Source: Cobetia crustatorum | GTDB taxonomy: Bacteria; Pseudomonadota; Gammaproteobacteria; Pseudomonadales; Halomonadaceae | Assembly: GCF_000591415.1 (NCBI RefSeq) | Contig: NZ_JEMF01000003.1 | Span: 1-64,000 of the forward strand | Length of the DNA stretch: 64,000 nucleotides | Direction: 5' to 3' | Shown here: positions 1-9,259 of the stretch, piece by piece | Numbering within the stretch: position 1 is the first letter of the stretch | Layout of the letters: the number at the start of each line of letters is the position of its first letter | The notes under the pieces: generated by a model | What the model was told of the DNA's origin: nothing | Databases searched by the model: none | The model's input: only the letters and a program-made list of their open reading frames with translations | Program-made: the position numbers and the translations under genes

Positions 1-879
1 CGATGACCTGCTGACGCTGATGTCCGTACTGCGTGATCCGCAGTACGGCTGTCCGTGGGATCTCAGTCAGGACTACGCAAGTCTGGTACCGCATACCTTG
101 GAGGAGGCATATGAGGTCGCTGATGTCATCGAGCGAGCGGCGTACGCTACCGAGAATCGGGATGAGGTGCTGTCTGAGCTGCGGCCGAGTTAGGTGACCT
201 GCTGTTTCAGGGTGTGTTCTACGCACAGATTGCCCGTGAGCAGCAGCGTTTCGATTTCCATGATGTCATTCATGTGCTGACGACCAAGATGTTGCGGCGT
301 CATCCGCATGTCTTTCCTGATGGCACGCTGTTGTCACGACGTGAAGGCGTGCTGCCTCACGAAGTGGATGAGCGTGCTGTCAATACGCGTTGGGAGCAGA
401 TAAAACAGCAGGAAAAGCCTGCAACATCTGAGTCTCCCGCTCTTGAGCGTTCAGCTGTTGAGGGTTCGCGTGACGACGCTAGCGTGCTGGATGGCGTACC
501 ACTCGGGCTGCCGGCGTTGACGCGTGCGATGAAATTATCGAAAAAGGCCTCGCGGTCTGGCTTTGACTGGCCCGATGTCAGTGGTGTGCTGGCCAAGATT
601 CGTGAAGAGCTGGGGGAGGTGGAAGAGGCGCTGGACGAAGGTGATGAAGCTCATGCGCGTGAAGAGGTGGGCGATCTGTTGTTTGCGGTTGTCAATCTCG
701 CACGCACGCTCAAGGCGGACCCTGAGCAGGTGTTACGAGGCACTAACGCCCGCTTCGAATCACGTTTTCGTCATGTGGAAGCCGCAATTGCAGCCCAGGG
801 GGGCTCCCTCAAGCAGACGACACTGGCTGAAATGGACCTCCACTGGGAGGCTGCCAAGCAACGTGAGGCGCGTAGCTGA
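1..879 (+). pseudogene. mazG: MazG nucleoside triphosphate pyrophosphohydrolase, 5'-truncated by window edge and frameshifted
   Basis: MazG hydrolyses NTPs to NMP and pyrophosphate, cleaning the nucleotide pool. The first segment (from base 2) reads DDLLTLMSVLRDP, then GCPWD and HTLEEAYEV, the conserved MazG N-terminus, and hits a TAG at 191-193. The continuation ELGDLLFQ starts at 187 in another frame and runs through a second MazG repeat (EELGEVEEALDEGD, EEVGDLLFAVVNLAR) to 879. The frame change (2 to 1) fits loss of one base close to position 185; cgg-gcc-gag would restore the family reading R-A-E-L-G-D. The true start lies upstream of the window. Apart from the shift the protein looks intact and of normal length, so a sequencing error is a strong alternative to a real pseudogene. 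Confidence 0.88.
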
Positions 880-907
880 AATGTAGTAAATTTACGCGAT
901 GGTCGGA

Positions 908-937
908 TTGTGACGTAGTGGCCCGTGGACGTATGCT
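908..937 (+). promoter_or_regulatory. candidate sigma-70 promoter upstream of ppc
   Basis: TTGTGA (908-913) and TATGCT (932-937) are separated by 18 bases, about 140 bases before the ppc start. The match is partial and this is inference from sequence only. Confidence 0.25.
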
Positions 938-1075
938 GAAGGGAAGCGATCAGGATAATTATCATGTCCTGCTTCCAGTCTGCTGCGCTGCGGGCCATTT
1001 TCGTTTCTTTGCCACGCGCAGAAGACGCGAGAAATTTTTTACCGTAGCAGCACCGTCACTCCCAAGGAGGGTTTC

Positions 1076-3724
1076 ATGAGTCACGATCTGCATGAATCGC
1101 TGCGCGACAATGTGCGTATTCTCGGCGATAACCTAGGACAGACTATCGCAGCCGACCTCGGCGATGATTTCGTTGAGCGTATCGAGCTGATTCGCGCGCT
1201 GGCCAAACGGGGCCAACAGGGCGATCTGGCGGCGCGTCATGAGCTGATCGACTATCTGCGCGACCTGCCGGACAGTGATCTTCTCCCGGTCACGCGCGCG
1301 TTCAATCAGTTTCTCAATTTATCGAACATTGCTGAGCAGCACTATCGCGGCCGCTTCAAGCGCGTTGAAGACTATCGCCCTGGTAGCCAGCCGGACCTGG
1401 GTGAGCTGATCACGCGTATTCGTGCCCGTGGCTTCAGCCCCCAGAAAATCGTCGAAGAACTCTCGGCGATGCGGGTTGATCTGGTGCTGACCGCTCATCC
1501 GACGGAAGTCATCCGCCGTACGCTGATTCAAAAATACGATGCCATCGAAGGCTGTCTGACGCAGATGGAAGGGGCTTGTGATCGCCCTGAACAGGCCACG
1601 CTTGCCCGTGCTCGTCTGAGTGAGCTGATCAGCCAGGCCTGGCATACCGACGAGATTCGTCACGAGCGTCCGACGCCGGTAGATGAGGCCAAGTGGGGGT
1701 TCGCGACCATCGAGAACTCGCTGTGGCAGGCCGTGCCTGACTTCCATCGTCAGCTGGATGAGATGACGCTGGAAGCGGCCGGTGAGCGTCTGCCGCTGGA
1801 CGCTGCGCCAATTTGCTTTGCCTCTTGGATGGGCGGTGACCGCGACGGCAATCCCAACGTGACGGCGCGCGTGACACGTACCGTGCTGTTACTGGGGCGC
1901 TGGATGGCAGCAGACCTTTATCTGCGTGACCTTGAGCAGCTCAAGTCAGAGTTGTCGATGTGGAAGTGCTCCGCAGCACTGCGCGCTGAGGCTGGTGACG
2001 TGGCAGAACCGTATCGTGAAATTCTGCGTCGCTTGATTCTGCGTATGGAAAGCACCCGCGATTGGGCCAAGGCGGGTCTGGACGGCAAGCGCCACGAGGG
2101 TGTCGATATCATCGAAACCCGTGAGCAGCTCTATACGCCGCTGCTGGCTTGCTATCGCTCGCTGTGTGATGTCGGACTCGACACCATTGCCAATGGCGCG
2201 CTCCTTGATACCCTGCGTCGCGTCACCTGCTTCGGTGTGACGCTGACCAAGCTCGACATTCGCCAGGAAAGCACTCGCCATTCACAGGTCTTTGATGAGC
2301 TGACCCAATCGTTGGGCCTCGGTAGCTATTTTGATTGGAATGAGCAGCAACGTCGCGACTTCCTGGTCCGTGAGCTGAGTAACCGTCGTCCGCTGATTCC
2401 GCATCACTGGGAGTGTTCCACTGATACTCGTGAAGTCCTGGATACCTTCAAGGTTATCGCTCGCGAGCATCGTGAGGCACTGGGCACCTACGTCATCTCC
2501 ATGGCCGGTCAGGCATCGGATGTGCTGGCAGTGGCGCTGCTCATGAAGGAAGCGGGAGGAGATGCGCGTCTGCCCATCGCACCACTCTTCGAGACGCTGG
2601 ATGACCTGGATCGCTCAGGTCCAGTGGTGGATGATCTGTTGGGTATGCCGATTTATCGCGAGCATGCCGGTAATCGTCAAGAAGTGATGATCGGCTATTC
2701 CGATTCCGCCAAGGACGCCGGCCAACTGGCCGCTGCCTGGGCGCAATATCGTGCTCAGGAGACGCTGGTCGAGATTACACGCAATCATGGCGTCGAGCTG
2801 ACCTTGTTCCATGGCCGTGGTGGCACGGTGGGCCGTGGGGGCGGTCCGGCGCATGCGGCCATCCTGTCCCAGCCGCCGGGATCGGTGACAGGCTCTCTGC
2901 GCGTGACCGAACAGGGCGAGATGATTCGCTTCAAGTTTGGTCTGCCGGATATCGCCAGTCGCTCCATGGAGATCTACGTGTGCGCCGTACTGGAGGCCAG
3001 TCTGTTACCACCGCCTGCGCCCAAGCAGGAATGGCGTGATGAGATGACTCGTCTGGCCGAGGTGGCTCACAAGGCCTACGTGGGTGTCGTGCGTGAAGAT
3101 CCGAACTTCGTACCGTACTTCCGTGCCGTCACGCCGGAAACGGCACTGGCGCGTCTGCCACTCGGCTCGCGCCCTGCCAAGCGTCGCCAGGATGGGGGGG
3201 TTGAGACACTACGTGCGATTCCGTGGATCTTCGCCTGGACCCAGATTCGTTTGATGCTGCCAGCCTGGCTGGGTAGCGGCGAAGCCTTCTCCAAGCGCTT
3301 GGATCAGGACGGTGGGCTTGAAGTATTGCGCGAGATGATGAATGACTGGCCATTCTTCTCGACCTACGTAGACATGCTGGAGATGCTGCTGGCCAAGGCC
3401 GATCTGTCCACGGCTGCCTACTATGAGCAGCGGCTAGTCGACGAGCCAGCACTCAAGGCGCTGGGGAAATCTCTGCGCGACCGGCTGGAGCGTCTGGAGG
3501 CAGTGGTGCTGGAAATTCGCGATCAGCAGGCATTGCTCGAAAACATGCCGTTGATTCGCCAGGCAATCGACGTACGCAACCCGTATATTGATCCGTTGCA
3601 TGGCTTGCAGGCTGAACTTCTGCAACGTAATCGGGATGCTGATGGTGCCATTTCCGCAGAGTTGACACGTGCCCTGATGGTCACGATGGCCGGGATTTCA
3701 GCAGGCTTGCGCAATACAGGCTGA
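1076..3724 (+). CDS. ppc: phosphoenolpyruvate carboxylase
   Basis: PEP carboxylase fixes bicarbonate onto PEP to give oxaloacetate, replenishing the TCA cycle in the cytoplasm. The 882-residue length matches the bacterial enzyme (E. coli about 883). Visible signatures are TAHPTE with the active-site His at residue 141, FHGRGGTVGRGGG with His579, and the conserved C-terminal RNTG, whose terminal Gly is typical of the family. The ATG follows a strong ribosome-binding site (AAGGAGG, about 5 bases away). It lies 196 bases after mazG on the same strand and is followed by a strong hairpin terminator. Full length with no sign of damage. Confidence 0.97.
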   Translation: MSHDLHESLRDNVRILGDNLGQTIAADLGDDFVERIELIRALAKRGQQGDLAARHELIDYLRDLPDSDLLPVTRAFNQFLNLSNIAEQHYRGRFKRVEDYRPGSQPDLGELITRIRARGFSPQKIVEELSAMRVDLVLTAHPTEVIRRTLIQKYDAIEGCLTQMEGACDRPEQATLARARLSELISQAWHTDEIRHERPTPVDEAKWGFATIENSLWQAVPDFHRQLDEMTLEAAGERLPLDAAPICFASWMGGDRDGNPNVTARVTRTVLLLGRWMAADLYLRDLEQLKSELSMWKCSAALRAEAGDVAEPYREILRRLILRMESTRDWAKAGLDGKRHEGVDIIETREQLYTPLLACYRSLCDVGLDTIANGALLDTLRRVTCFGVTLTKLDIRQESTRHSQVFDELTQSLGLGSYFDWNEQQRRDFLVRELSNRRPLIPHHWECSTDTREVLDTFKVIAREHREALGTYVISMAGQASDVLAVALLMKEAGGDARLPIAPLFETLDDLDRSGPVVDDLLGMPIYREHAGNRQEVMIGYSDSAKDAGQLAAAWAQYRAQETLVEITRNHGVELTLFHGRGGTVGRGGGPAHAAILSQPPGSVTGSLRVTEQGEMIRFKFGLPDIASRSMEIYVCAVLEASLLPPPAPKQEWRDEMTRLAEVAHKAYVGVVREDPNFVPYFRAVTPETALARLPLGSRPAKRRQDGGVETLRAIPWIFAWTQIRLMLPAWLGSGEAFSKRLDQDGGLEVLREMMNDWPFFSTYVDMLEMLLAKADLSTAAYYEQRLVDEPALKALGKSLRDRLERLEAVVLEIRDQQALLENMPLIRQAIDVRNPYIDPLHGLQAELLQRNRDADGAISAELTRALMVTMAGISAGLRNTG

Positions 3725-3824
3725 TGGGATCGGGATGATTGAACTGACCGGCTTTTGTTGGCTTGCGCCTGTCAGGCCGTTCCGGCGGGTTAGCATCCAA
3801 TAGCGTTTGGCTAGAGCGTGAATG

Positions 3825-3865
3825 AAAAATCCCCCACTAGAGGCTTTCTAGTGGGGGATTTTTTT
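3825..3865. terminator. bidirectional rho-independent terminator between ppc and ansA
   Basis: A 13-bp perfect stem (3829-3841 with 3847-3859) closes a 5-base loop. It has a T run on the plus strand and an A run before the stem, so it can serve both convergent genes. Confidence 0.9.
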
Positions 3866-3888
3866 GTCATGACGCTAAAACAATAGGT

Positions 3889-4935
3889 TCAGAGAAGGCC
3901 ACTGGCACGCTCTGCGACAAGCGGCATCAAAAAGCGCTCACGTTGCCATGCCTCATCTTGATTGAGTGCTACCAGATGCAGGAGTTTGGTGAAGACTGCC
4001 TCTAACGTCATATCATCTCCAGAGAGCACACCGATGGTGGCGAGCCCCGCACCTGCCGCGTAATGACCGATGCTCACCGGGCCATGTGGGCACTGACTGA
4101 TACCGGCGAGCAATTTTCCTTCGCCACGGGCATCGGCCAGCACGCCGAGAAGCTCGGCATCCTCGGGCAGGTTGCCACTGCCCCATAGCTCCAGTACGGC
4201 GCCCTTTACCTGTGTGCGCATCAGTTGGACACGCACGCTCTCGGCGCTGATGCCGGGATAAAGCGGCAGGCGAATGATGGCGTCCTGACCGAGTCGCGCG
4301 TAATCCGGCAATTCAAACGCGGGGCCTTGATCATCCAGCAGACGCCCGGCATAAAGCACCACTCGGTCATCCACCCATTCTCCCAGCAGTGGCGCATTGG
4401 GCGTGGTGAAGCCGCGATGGTCCTGTGTGAACCACTTGCGGGTGCAGACACCGCGCAGTAGCTGGCCACCGAAGGCGACGACCACCTCGTTGAGCATCGG
4501 CTGAGCTGCCGCAGCCAGTGCCAACTCGACATTGGTCAGTGCATCACTGCCAGCTGCCTCAAGCGGAAGCTGGGCACCACTGACGATCACGGGGCGCGCG
4601 GTTCCCTTGAGCTGGAAGGCCAGGCTTGAGGCGGTCCATGCCAATGTATCGGTGCCTTGCAGCACCACGAAGCCGTCGAAGCTATCGTAGGCATCGGCGA
4701 TCTCGGCGGCGATCGTCTGCCAATCGGCAGGGGTGGCTGACGAGGAGTCGATCAGCTGAGGAAATTCGCGCAGCGTGAAGATAGGCAGGCGGCTACGACG
4801 ACTTGGCGAGAGTTGGTCCAATGCCTTGCGCAAGCGCTGATCAAAGTCACCGGCGGTCACCAACCCCTGCTCACTCTCCACCATACCTAGCGTGCCACCG
4901 GTATAGAGCACCAGAATATGTGTCTCGGGAGTCAT
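3889..4935 (-). CDS. ansA: type I (cytoplasmic) L-asparaginase
   Basis: Hydrolyses L-asparagine to aspartate and ammonia. Family signatures are clear: YTGGTLGM near the N-terminus with the nucleophile Thr at residue 12, IDSSSATPADW at about 62, and LQGTDTLAW with the second catalytic Thr-Asp pair at about 95-96. I chose the ATG at 4935 because AGGTGG lies 5 bases upstream; a GTG at 4944 would add three residues but has no ribosome-binding site. About 348 residues, close to E. coli AnsA. It lies 116 bases downstream of pcp on the same strand, so it may be the last gene of the DUF969-DUF979-pcp set. No signal peptide is visible, which argues for the cytoplasmic type. Confidence 0.93.
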   Translation of the reverse strand: MTPETHILVLYTGGTLGMVESEQGLVTAGDFDQRLRKALDQLSPSRRSRLPIFTLREFPQLIDSSSATPADWQTIAAEIADAYDSFDGFVVLQGTDTLAWTASSLAFQLKGTARPVIVSGAQLPLEAAGSDALTNVELALAAAAQPMLNEVVVAFGGQLLRGVCTRKWFTQDHRGFTTPNAPLLGEWVDDRVVLYAGRLLDDQGPAFELPDYARLGQDAIIRLPLYPGISAESVRVQLMRTQVKGAVLELWGSGNLPEDAELLGVLADARGEGKLLAGISQCPHGPVSIGHYAAGAGLATIGVLSGDDMTLEAVFTKLLHLVALNQDEAWQRERFLMPLVAERASGLL

Positions 4936-5051
4936 CACGTCCACCTGCCGAAAATAAGAAAGCCGGCATTATAACGTATGCCGGCTCACACGTGCCTGTC
5001 AGTTGGTCGGCTGCAGCGGGAGGGGGGATATGCAAAAGTTAAAGCAAAGCG

Positions 5052-5711
5052 TTAGCTGATATTGCCACCACCGATGCGCACGTCTTCGTGATGTGACATG
5101 GCACTGAGGCATAGGGTGCGCACACCCTCCAACAGGCTGTCGAGGCTCATGGTCGGCAGACGGCCATCGAGACTCTGCTCGGGTAGGGCGGGGATGTGCA
5201 CGAAGCCTGAGCGGATGGGGCTATCGGCCAGGTGACGTTGGATCCCGTAGAAGAGATGATTGCAGACAAAGGTGCCCGCACTATAGGACACGCTGGCGGG
5301 GAGTCCGGCAGCCTGAAGATCACTGACCATGGCCTTGATGGGGAGCGTCGTGAAGCAGCCATCAGGGCCGCCTGGTTCGACGGGCTCATCCACCGGCTGA
5401 TGCCCACCATTGTCCGCAATGCGATAGTCATCGAGATTGATGGCGATCCGCTCTGGAGTGATAGCACTGCGGCCACTGGCCTGGCCCAGCATGATGACCA
5501 CATCGGGCGCGTGCACACCGATGGCCTCGACGACACTGTCGATGGCAGCGAAACGGGTGACGGGGACACGACACGCGATGATCTCTACTGAACCGTGCTC
5601 CCGGTCAGGCAGTGCCAGCCTCTGACCATCAAGTGCTTCGATGATATGGAGGGCGGGATTGACGCTGTCGGAGCCAAAGGGCTCGAAACCACAAAGCAGA
5701 AGACGAGGCAT
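5052..5711 (-). CDS. pcp: pyrrolidone-carboxylate peptidase (pyroglutamyl peptidase I)
   Basis: A cytoplasmic cysteine peptidase (family C15) that removes N-terminal pyroglutamate from peptides. The 219-residue protein starts with LLLCGFEPFG, typical of the family. The triad can be placed: Glu87 in TPERIAINLDDYR, Cys150 in SAGTFVCNHLFYG and His172 in GFVHIPALPEQ. It follows the DUF979 membrane gene by 81 bases on the same strand. GGAAAT sits at fair distance before the ATG. The DUF969-DUF979-pcp order recurs in other bacteria, from memory, and suggests that the membrane pair brings in a pyroglutamyl compound. Confidence 0.95.
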   Translation of the reverse strand: MPRLLLCGFEPFGSDSVNPALHIIEALDGQRLALPDREHGSVEIIACRVPVTRFAAIDSVVEAIGVHAPDVVIMLGQASGRSAITPERIAINLDDYRIADNGGHQPVDEPVEPGGPDGCFTTLPIKAMVSDLQAAGLPASVSYSAGTFVCNHLFYGIQRHLADSPIRSGFVHIPALPEQSLDGRLPTMSLDSLLEGVRTLCLSAMSHHEDVRIGGGNIS

Positions 5712-5792
5712 GGTGATATTTCCATGGCGGTGGCCTGCGCCACCTCAGGGCTGATAATCATGAGGTGGCAGGCGAGATGGTCGGAGTCTGGA

Positions 5793-6704
5793 TTAGAACG
5801 CCAGCAGTAACATCAGGCTGATATTGGCGGTCAGCATGACCAGTGCCGGTACGATCTGGGTACGAATGATGTGATAGCGATCATCCAATTCCAGCAGGGC
5901 AGCCGGTACGATATTGAAGTTGGCGGCCATGGGCGTCATCAGCGTGCCGCAATAGCCAGACAGCATGCCCAGCACGCCGACGATGGCCGGATTGCCGCCA
6001 TGCAGGGCGATGACCAGCGGATACCCGATGCCCGAGGTGATGACGGCGAAGGCAGCAAAGCCGTTACCCATCAGCATGGTGAAGATCGCCATGCCTAGGC
6101 AATAGGCGATGACACACGCCACCAGACTGGTATCCGGGACGACACTTGAGACGAGTTCGGCGATGGTCTGGCCTACGCCGGCCTGATCAAACAAGAGTCC
6201 CAGTGCTGCCAGAAACTGAGGAAGAATCGCGGCCCAGCCAATGGAATCTGCCAGGCGCCGCCCTTCCTGAAGCCCGGTGGTAGGGCGCTCGCGTAGCATC
6301 AACAAGGCCACGGCAAAGGCCAGCAAGGTAGCCACTCCAAGTCCTACCAGCGCACTCTGGCCAGTGGTCAGGGTGTAAATGAAGGTGCCAGCCGGAATCA
6401 GGAGCGCCGGAATGAAGAGCCGTGAGCCGAAGCGCTGCATGCGTGCCTTGCGGACCGTGTCACTCAGCTGGCCATAATTCCCAAGGCCGAGTTGTCCGGC
6501 AGCCGCCAGTAGCGCGAGCGCCAACATGGCCAGACCTACCACCGCATCGGGTAGCCAGCCGCCAAAGGCCAGACTGATGCCAAAGATCATCCAGAAGGCA
6601 CTTGTGCCCAGGCGACGCGGGTGATCACGATCAGTGAGCGTCAGTACGGCAAAGGCCATGGTCGCGAGGCCGGTGATCAGATACAGAATGTCGATACCGC
6701 TCAT
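5793..6704 (-). CDS. DUF979 family membrane protein, probable permease subunit
   Basis: A 303-residue, strongly hydrophobic protein with roughly nine to ten membrane segments (for example VVGLAMLALALLAAAG and LVACVIAYCLGMAIFTMLM) and a conserved MGNGFAAFAVIT stretch. It belongs to the DUF979 family, which in other genomes lies beside DUF969 and pcp. Its ATG overlaps the end of the DUF969 gene by 4 bases, indicating translational coupling, and a GGGAGAG ribosome-binding site lies inside the upstream gene. The transport substrate is not established; import of pyroglutamyl peptides or 5-oxoproline is inferred from the context alone. Confidence 0.85.
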   Translation of the reverse strand: MSGIDILYLITGLATMAFAVLTLTDRDHPRRLGTSAFWMIFGISLAFGGWLPDAVVGLAMLALALLAAAGQLGLGNYGQLSDTVRKARMQRFGSRLFIPALLIPAGTFIYTLTTGQSALVGLGVATLLAFAVALLMLRERPTTGLQEGRRLADSIGWAAILPQFLAALGLLFDQAGVGQTIAELVSSVVPDTSLVACVIAYCLGMAIFTMLMGNGFAAFAVITSGIGYPLVIALHGGNPAIVGVLGMLSGYCGTLMTPMAANFNIVPAALLELDDRYHIIRTQIVPALVMLTANISLMLLLAF

Positions 6705-7486
6705 GACTGACTCTCCCGTACTGAGATGGAATGAGTGTCCGAGCCGCTATCCGCACTTTCTTTTACACCCCCTTCATATGACAAGTCAGGATATTCTTCG
6801 CGCAACAGGCGCTGCTCGCGGCGGATATTCCTGTCCAACCGGCGACACATGACGAACATCACCAGTAGCGAGATAAGGGCGGTTGGGATGGCATATAGCG
6901 CCATATCGGCAAGGCTGACACTGGCGTCACTTTTGTCCAGAACGCTTTTGATCAGCAACAGGCCACCGGAGGCGACAAAGATCAGCTGACTGAAAAAGTT
7001 GCCGAAGTTCTCACTGACAGCGTTCAGCACACGAATGCGCTGGCTTAGAGAGTGAAAGCGGGGCGAGGCGATGGCTGCGCTGGAGAGGTCTCGCTCAGCG
7101 GCACCGACGGACATGGGAGCGATCAACGGACGAATCATGGCCGGGTGGCCGCCCAGCTGCAGGCCAAAGGCATTGGTCAGCTTTCGCAGCACGAGATAGC
7201 TTAAGGTGATGCGTCCGGCACTCGCTGCACGGAATTTTTGCACAAGACGTTCAGCCTGATCGCGCAGGCCATTACGCTCGAGTAGCCCGATGACGGGGAG
7301 AGTGATGATGAAGAGAGATACGGCACGATTCTGTGTGAATGCATGTCCCAGCGCCTCCAGAATTTCCGTGGGGGTCATGCCTGCCACCAAGCCAGAGCAG
7401 AAACCCGCGACGAGTACGACGAGCAATGCATTCAAGCGCAGAGCCAGGCCGACGACGATGACGACGACACCGATTAGCGACAGCAT
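6701..7486 (-). CDS. DUF969 family membrane protein, probable permease partner of DUF979
   Basis: About 261 residues with several membrane segments (LIGVVVIVVGLALRLNALL at the N-terminus, a central LFIITLPVIGLLERNGL) and the family pattern GGHPAMIRPLIAPM. I chose the ATG at 7486 because GAGGAG lies about 6 bases upstream; an ATG at 7516 would add ten polar residues that do not resemble the family's start. It is the first gene of a minus-strand set running into DUF979 and pcp. The short charged C-terminal tail is Ser/Glu-rich. The molecular role is unknown; it is taken to work with DUF979 because the two occur as a pair. Confidence 0.85.
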   Translation of the reverse strand: MLSLIGVVVIVVGLALRLNALLVVLVAGFCSGLVAGMTPTEILEALGHAFTQNRAVSLFIITLPVIGLLERNGLRDQAERLVQKFRAASAGRITLSYLVLRKLTNAFGLQLGGHPAMIRPLIAPMSVGAAERDLSSAAIASPRFHSLSQRIRVLNAVSENFGNFFSQLIFVASGGLLLIKSVLDKSDASVSLADMALYAIPTALISLLVMFVMCRRLDRNIRREQRLLREEYPDLSYEGGVKESADSGSDTHSISVRESQS

Positions 7487-7875
7487 TGGCGACTCCTCGG
7501 AGTCTGAAAAAGACAAGCTGTGAGTCTCATTGGAAGATCTCTTATTGTTTTATTCATGTGTTGTAGCAGAGGGAGTAGGCACGTTGCTGGAGCGTGCCTT
7601 GTCAGAGAGTAGGCGCAGCAGGTCGTTATCCAAATGAGACATTCGGAATATATAAATTAACCTGAACTAAATTATTGGCATAGCCTATCGAAAAGGCAGT
7701 AGATTACCCTTGAAGGCTGTCTTTAATGGCTGATATTCGCGTCTCTGCTCTGCATGAGAAAAGCTGCACTGCACAACACAGAAAAGGCCTCAAGGCTCCG
7801 CTTCATGGCGGGCCCTTGAGGCCTTTTGGGTAATGGCAATCAGACGAACCAGTACTCAGACACGTCGCGAGCAGA
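7487..7875. other. intergenic region between the DUF969 and MFS genes
   Basis: This 389-base gap should hold the promoter of the DUF969 operon in its AT-rich part (about 7620-7740) and the terminator of the MFS gene (7782-7826). I found no further gene in it. Confidence 0.5.
7782..7826 (-). terminator. hairpin terminator after the MFS transporter gene
   Basis: A 14-base inverted repeat (7782-7795 with 7813-7826) has AAAAGG and CCTTTT ends, so it can work in either direction. It lies about 50 bases past the stop of the minus-strand MFS gene. Confidence 0.75.
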
Positions 7876-9075
7876 TCAACCCTCGACGACTTCAGCACCT
7901 GTGGTTGGGTGTGCCTGAATACGTAGACGACGTCCTGCCTTGAGGCCGAGGATGGCGGCGGCGAGCAGGATCAGTGCGAAGAGGGCGGCGATGACACGTA
8001 GGTCATCGGTGACTTGCAGCAGGATACCGACTGCCAATGGCCCGAGTGCCGCGAGCATGTAGCCAGTGCCTTGTGCCATGCCGGATAGAGCCCCAGCGAG
8101 ACGAGCATCGGCAGTGCGAAGCACCAGTAGTGTGAGAGCCATGGAGAAGCTGCCGCCTTGGCCGAAGCCCAGTAGTACGGCGAAGACCCAGCGTAGCGAC
8201 AAGGGGCCGATCATGAGCCCCAGCAGTCCAATGGCGGTGCACGTCAGCAACAGCAATATAGCAGGGCGCTGATCGCGGCCCATACGGCCTATCACTGGTG
8301 CGAGTAGAGCAGTCAGTACCTGAGACATCACTGAGGCGGCCATCAGCCAGCCGGCCTCGACCTCACCAAGCCCGCGTTGCTGAAGCAGAAAGGGCAGCCA
8401 ACCGAAGACGATATATGCCAGTGATGACTGACAGCCCATGAAGAGCGTAATGTGACGCGCCAGTGGTAGATGCCACAGGCGCGGCGCGGTGTTGTGGGCG
8501 GTAGAAGTCTGCTCTGGCCACGGATGCGGCATGCTGATCCGCCACACTGACAGTGCCACGACCACGAGTAGCACCCAGCAGGTCAGTGAGGCTTGCCAGC
8601 TATCCAGAAGATTGGCCAGCGGTACACTGAGGCCTGCTGCTAGTGCCGCGCCCAGACAGAGCGCCATGGTATAGACGCCCGTGAACAGGTCTGCTCGCTC
8701 GGGATGTTCGCGTTTGACGATGGCAGGCAGCAGAGTGCCGGCCACACCAATACTGCCGCCGCACAGTAATGTCCCGAGATAGAGCAGTACGGTGAGATCG
8801 CTGGCGCGTAGCCATAGCGCGAAGCCCAGCATGAGCAGTGCCAGGCTCAGAGTGCGTTCTGCCCCCAGGCGATTGGCAAGGCGGGGTGCCAGCGGTGCGA
8901 AAAGCCCCAAACAGACAACGGGTAGGGTGGTCAGTAACCCGGCTGCGAGTGTGCTCAGGCCAAGGTCTTGGGTGATACGATCCAGCAGGGGAGCCAGAGA
9001 AGACAGCGCCGGACGCAGGTTGAGCGCAACCAGTATCAGCACAAGCAGAAATAATGGGACGGGCATTCGGCGCAT
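7876..9075 (-). CDS. MFS transporter, CynX/NimT family
   Basis: A 12-helix major facilitator of about 399 residues. The opening ALNLRPALSSLAPLLDRI is characteristic of the CynX/NimT (YeaN) group, whose studied members move cyanate or 2-nitroimidazole; the substrate here is unknown. Further features are a cytoplasmic RLANRLGAERTL loop and a mid-protein loop near residue 190. I prefer the ATG at 9075 (AGGA about 11 bases upstream) to a TTG at 9096, but the ribosome-binding site is weak and the start uncertain. It is a single gene between a terminator and a hypothetical gene; no regulator is adjacent. Confidence 0.9.
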   Translation of the reverse strand: MRRMPVPLFLLVLILVALNLRPALSSLAPLLDRITQDLGLSTLAAGLLTTLPVVCLGLFAPLAPRLANRLGAERTLSLALLMLGFALWLRASDLTVLLYLGTLLCGGSIGVAGTLLPAIVKREHPERADLFTGVYTMALCLGAALAAGLSVPLANLLDSWQASLTCWVLLVVVALSVWRISMPHPWPEQTSTAHNTAPRLWHLPLARHITLFMGCQSSLAYIVFGWLPFLLQQRGLGEVEAGWLMAASVMSQVLTALLAPVIGRMGRDQRPAILLLLTCTAIGLLGLMIGPLSLRWVFAVLLGFGQGGSFSMALTLLVLRTADARLAGALSGMAQGTGYMLAALGPLAVGILLQVTDDLRVIAALFALILLAAAILGLKAGRRLRIQAHPTTGAEVVEG

Positions 9076-9259
9076 TGGACAGGGGATCCTGAGCAAGTGG
9101 ACAGTGGTGCGAGGATGCCGGCATCACATTGGACTGTCTGCATTGAGTCGGGTTGGCACACTATGCTTTATATCAGTGAAACCGTATATGCGAAAACGCC
9201 CAGCAGATGCCGGACGTTTTGGAGAGAACAGGGATTCACTATAAACCTTCAGATTCAGG

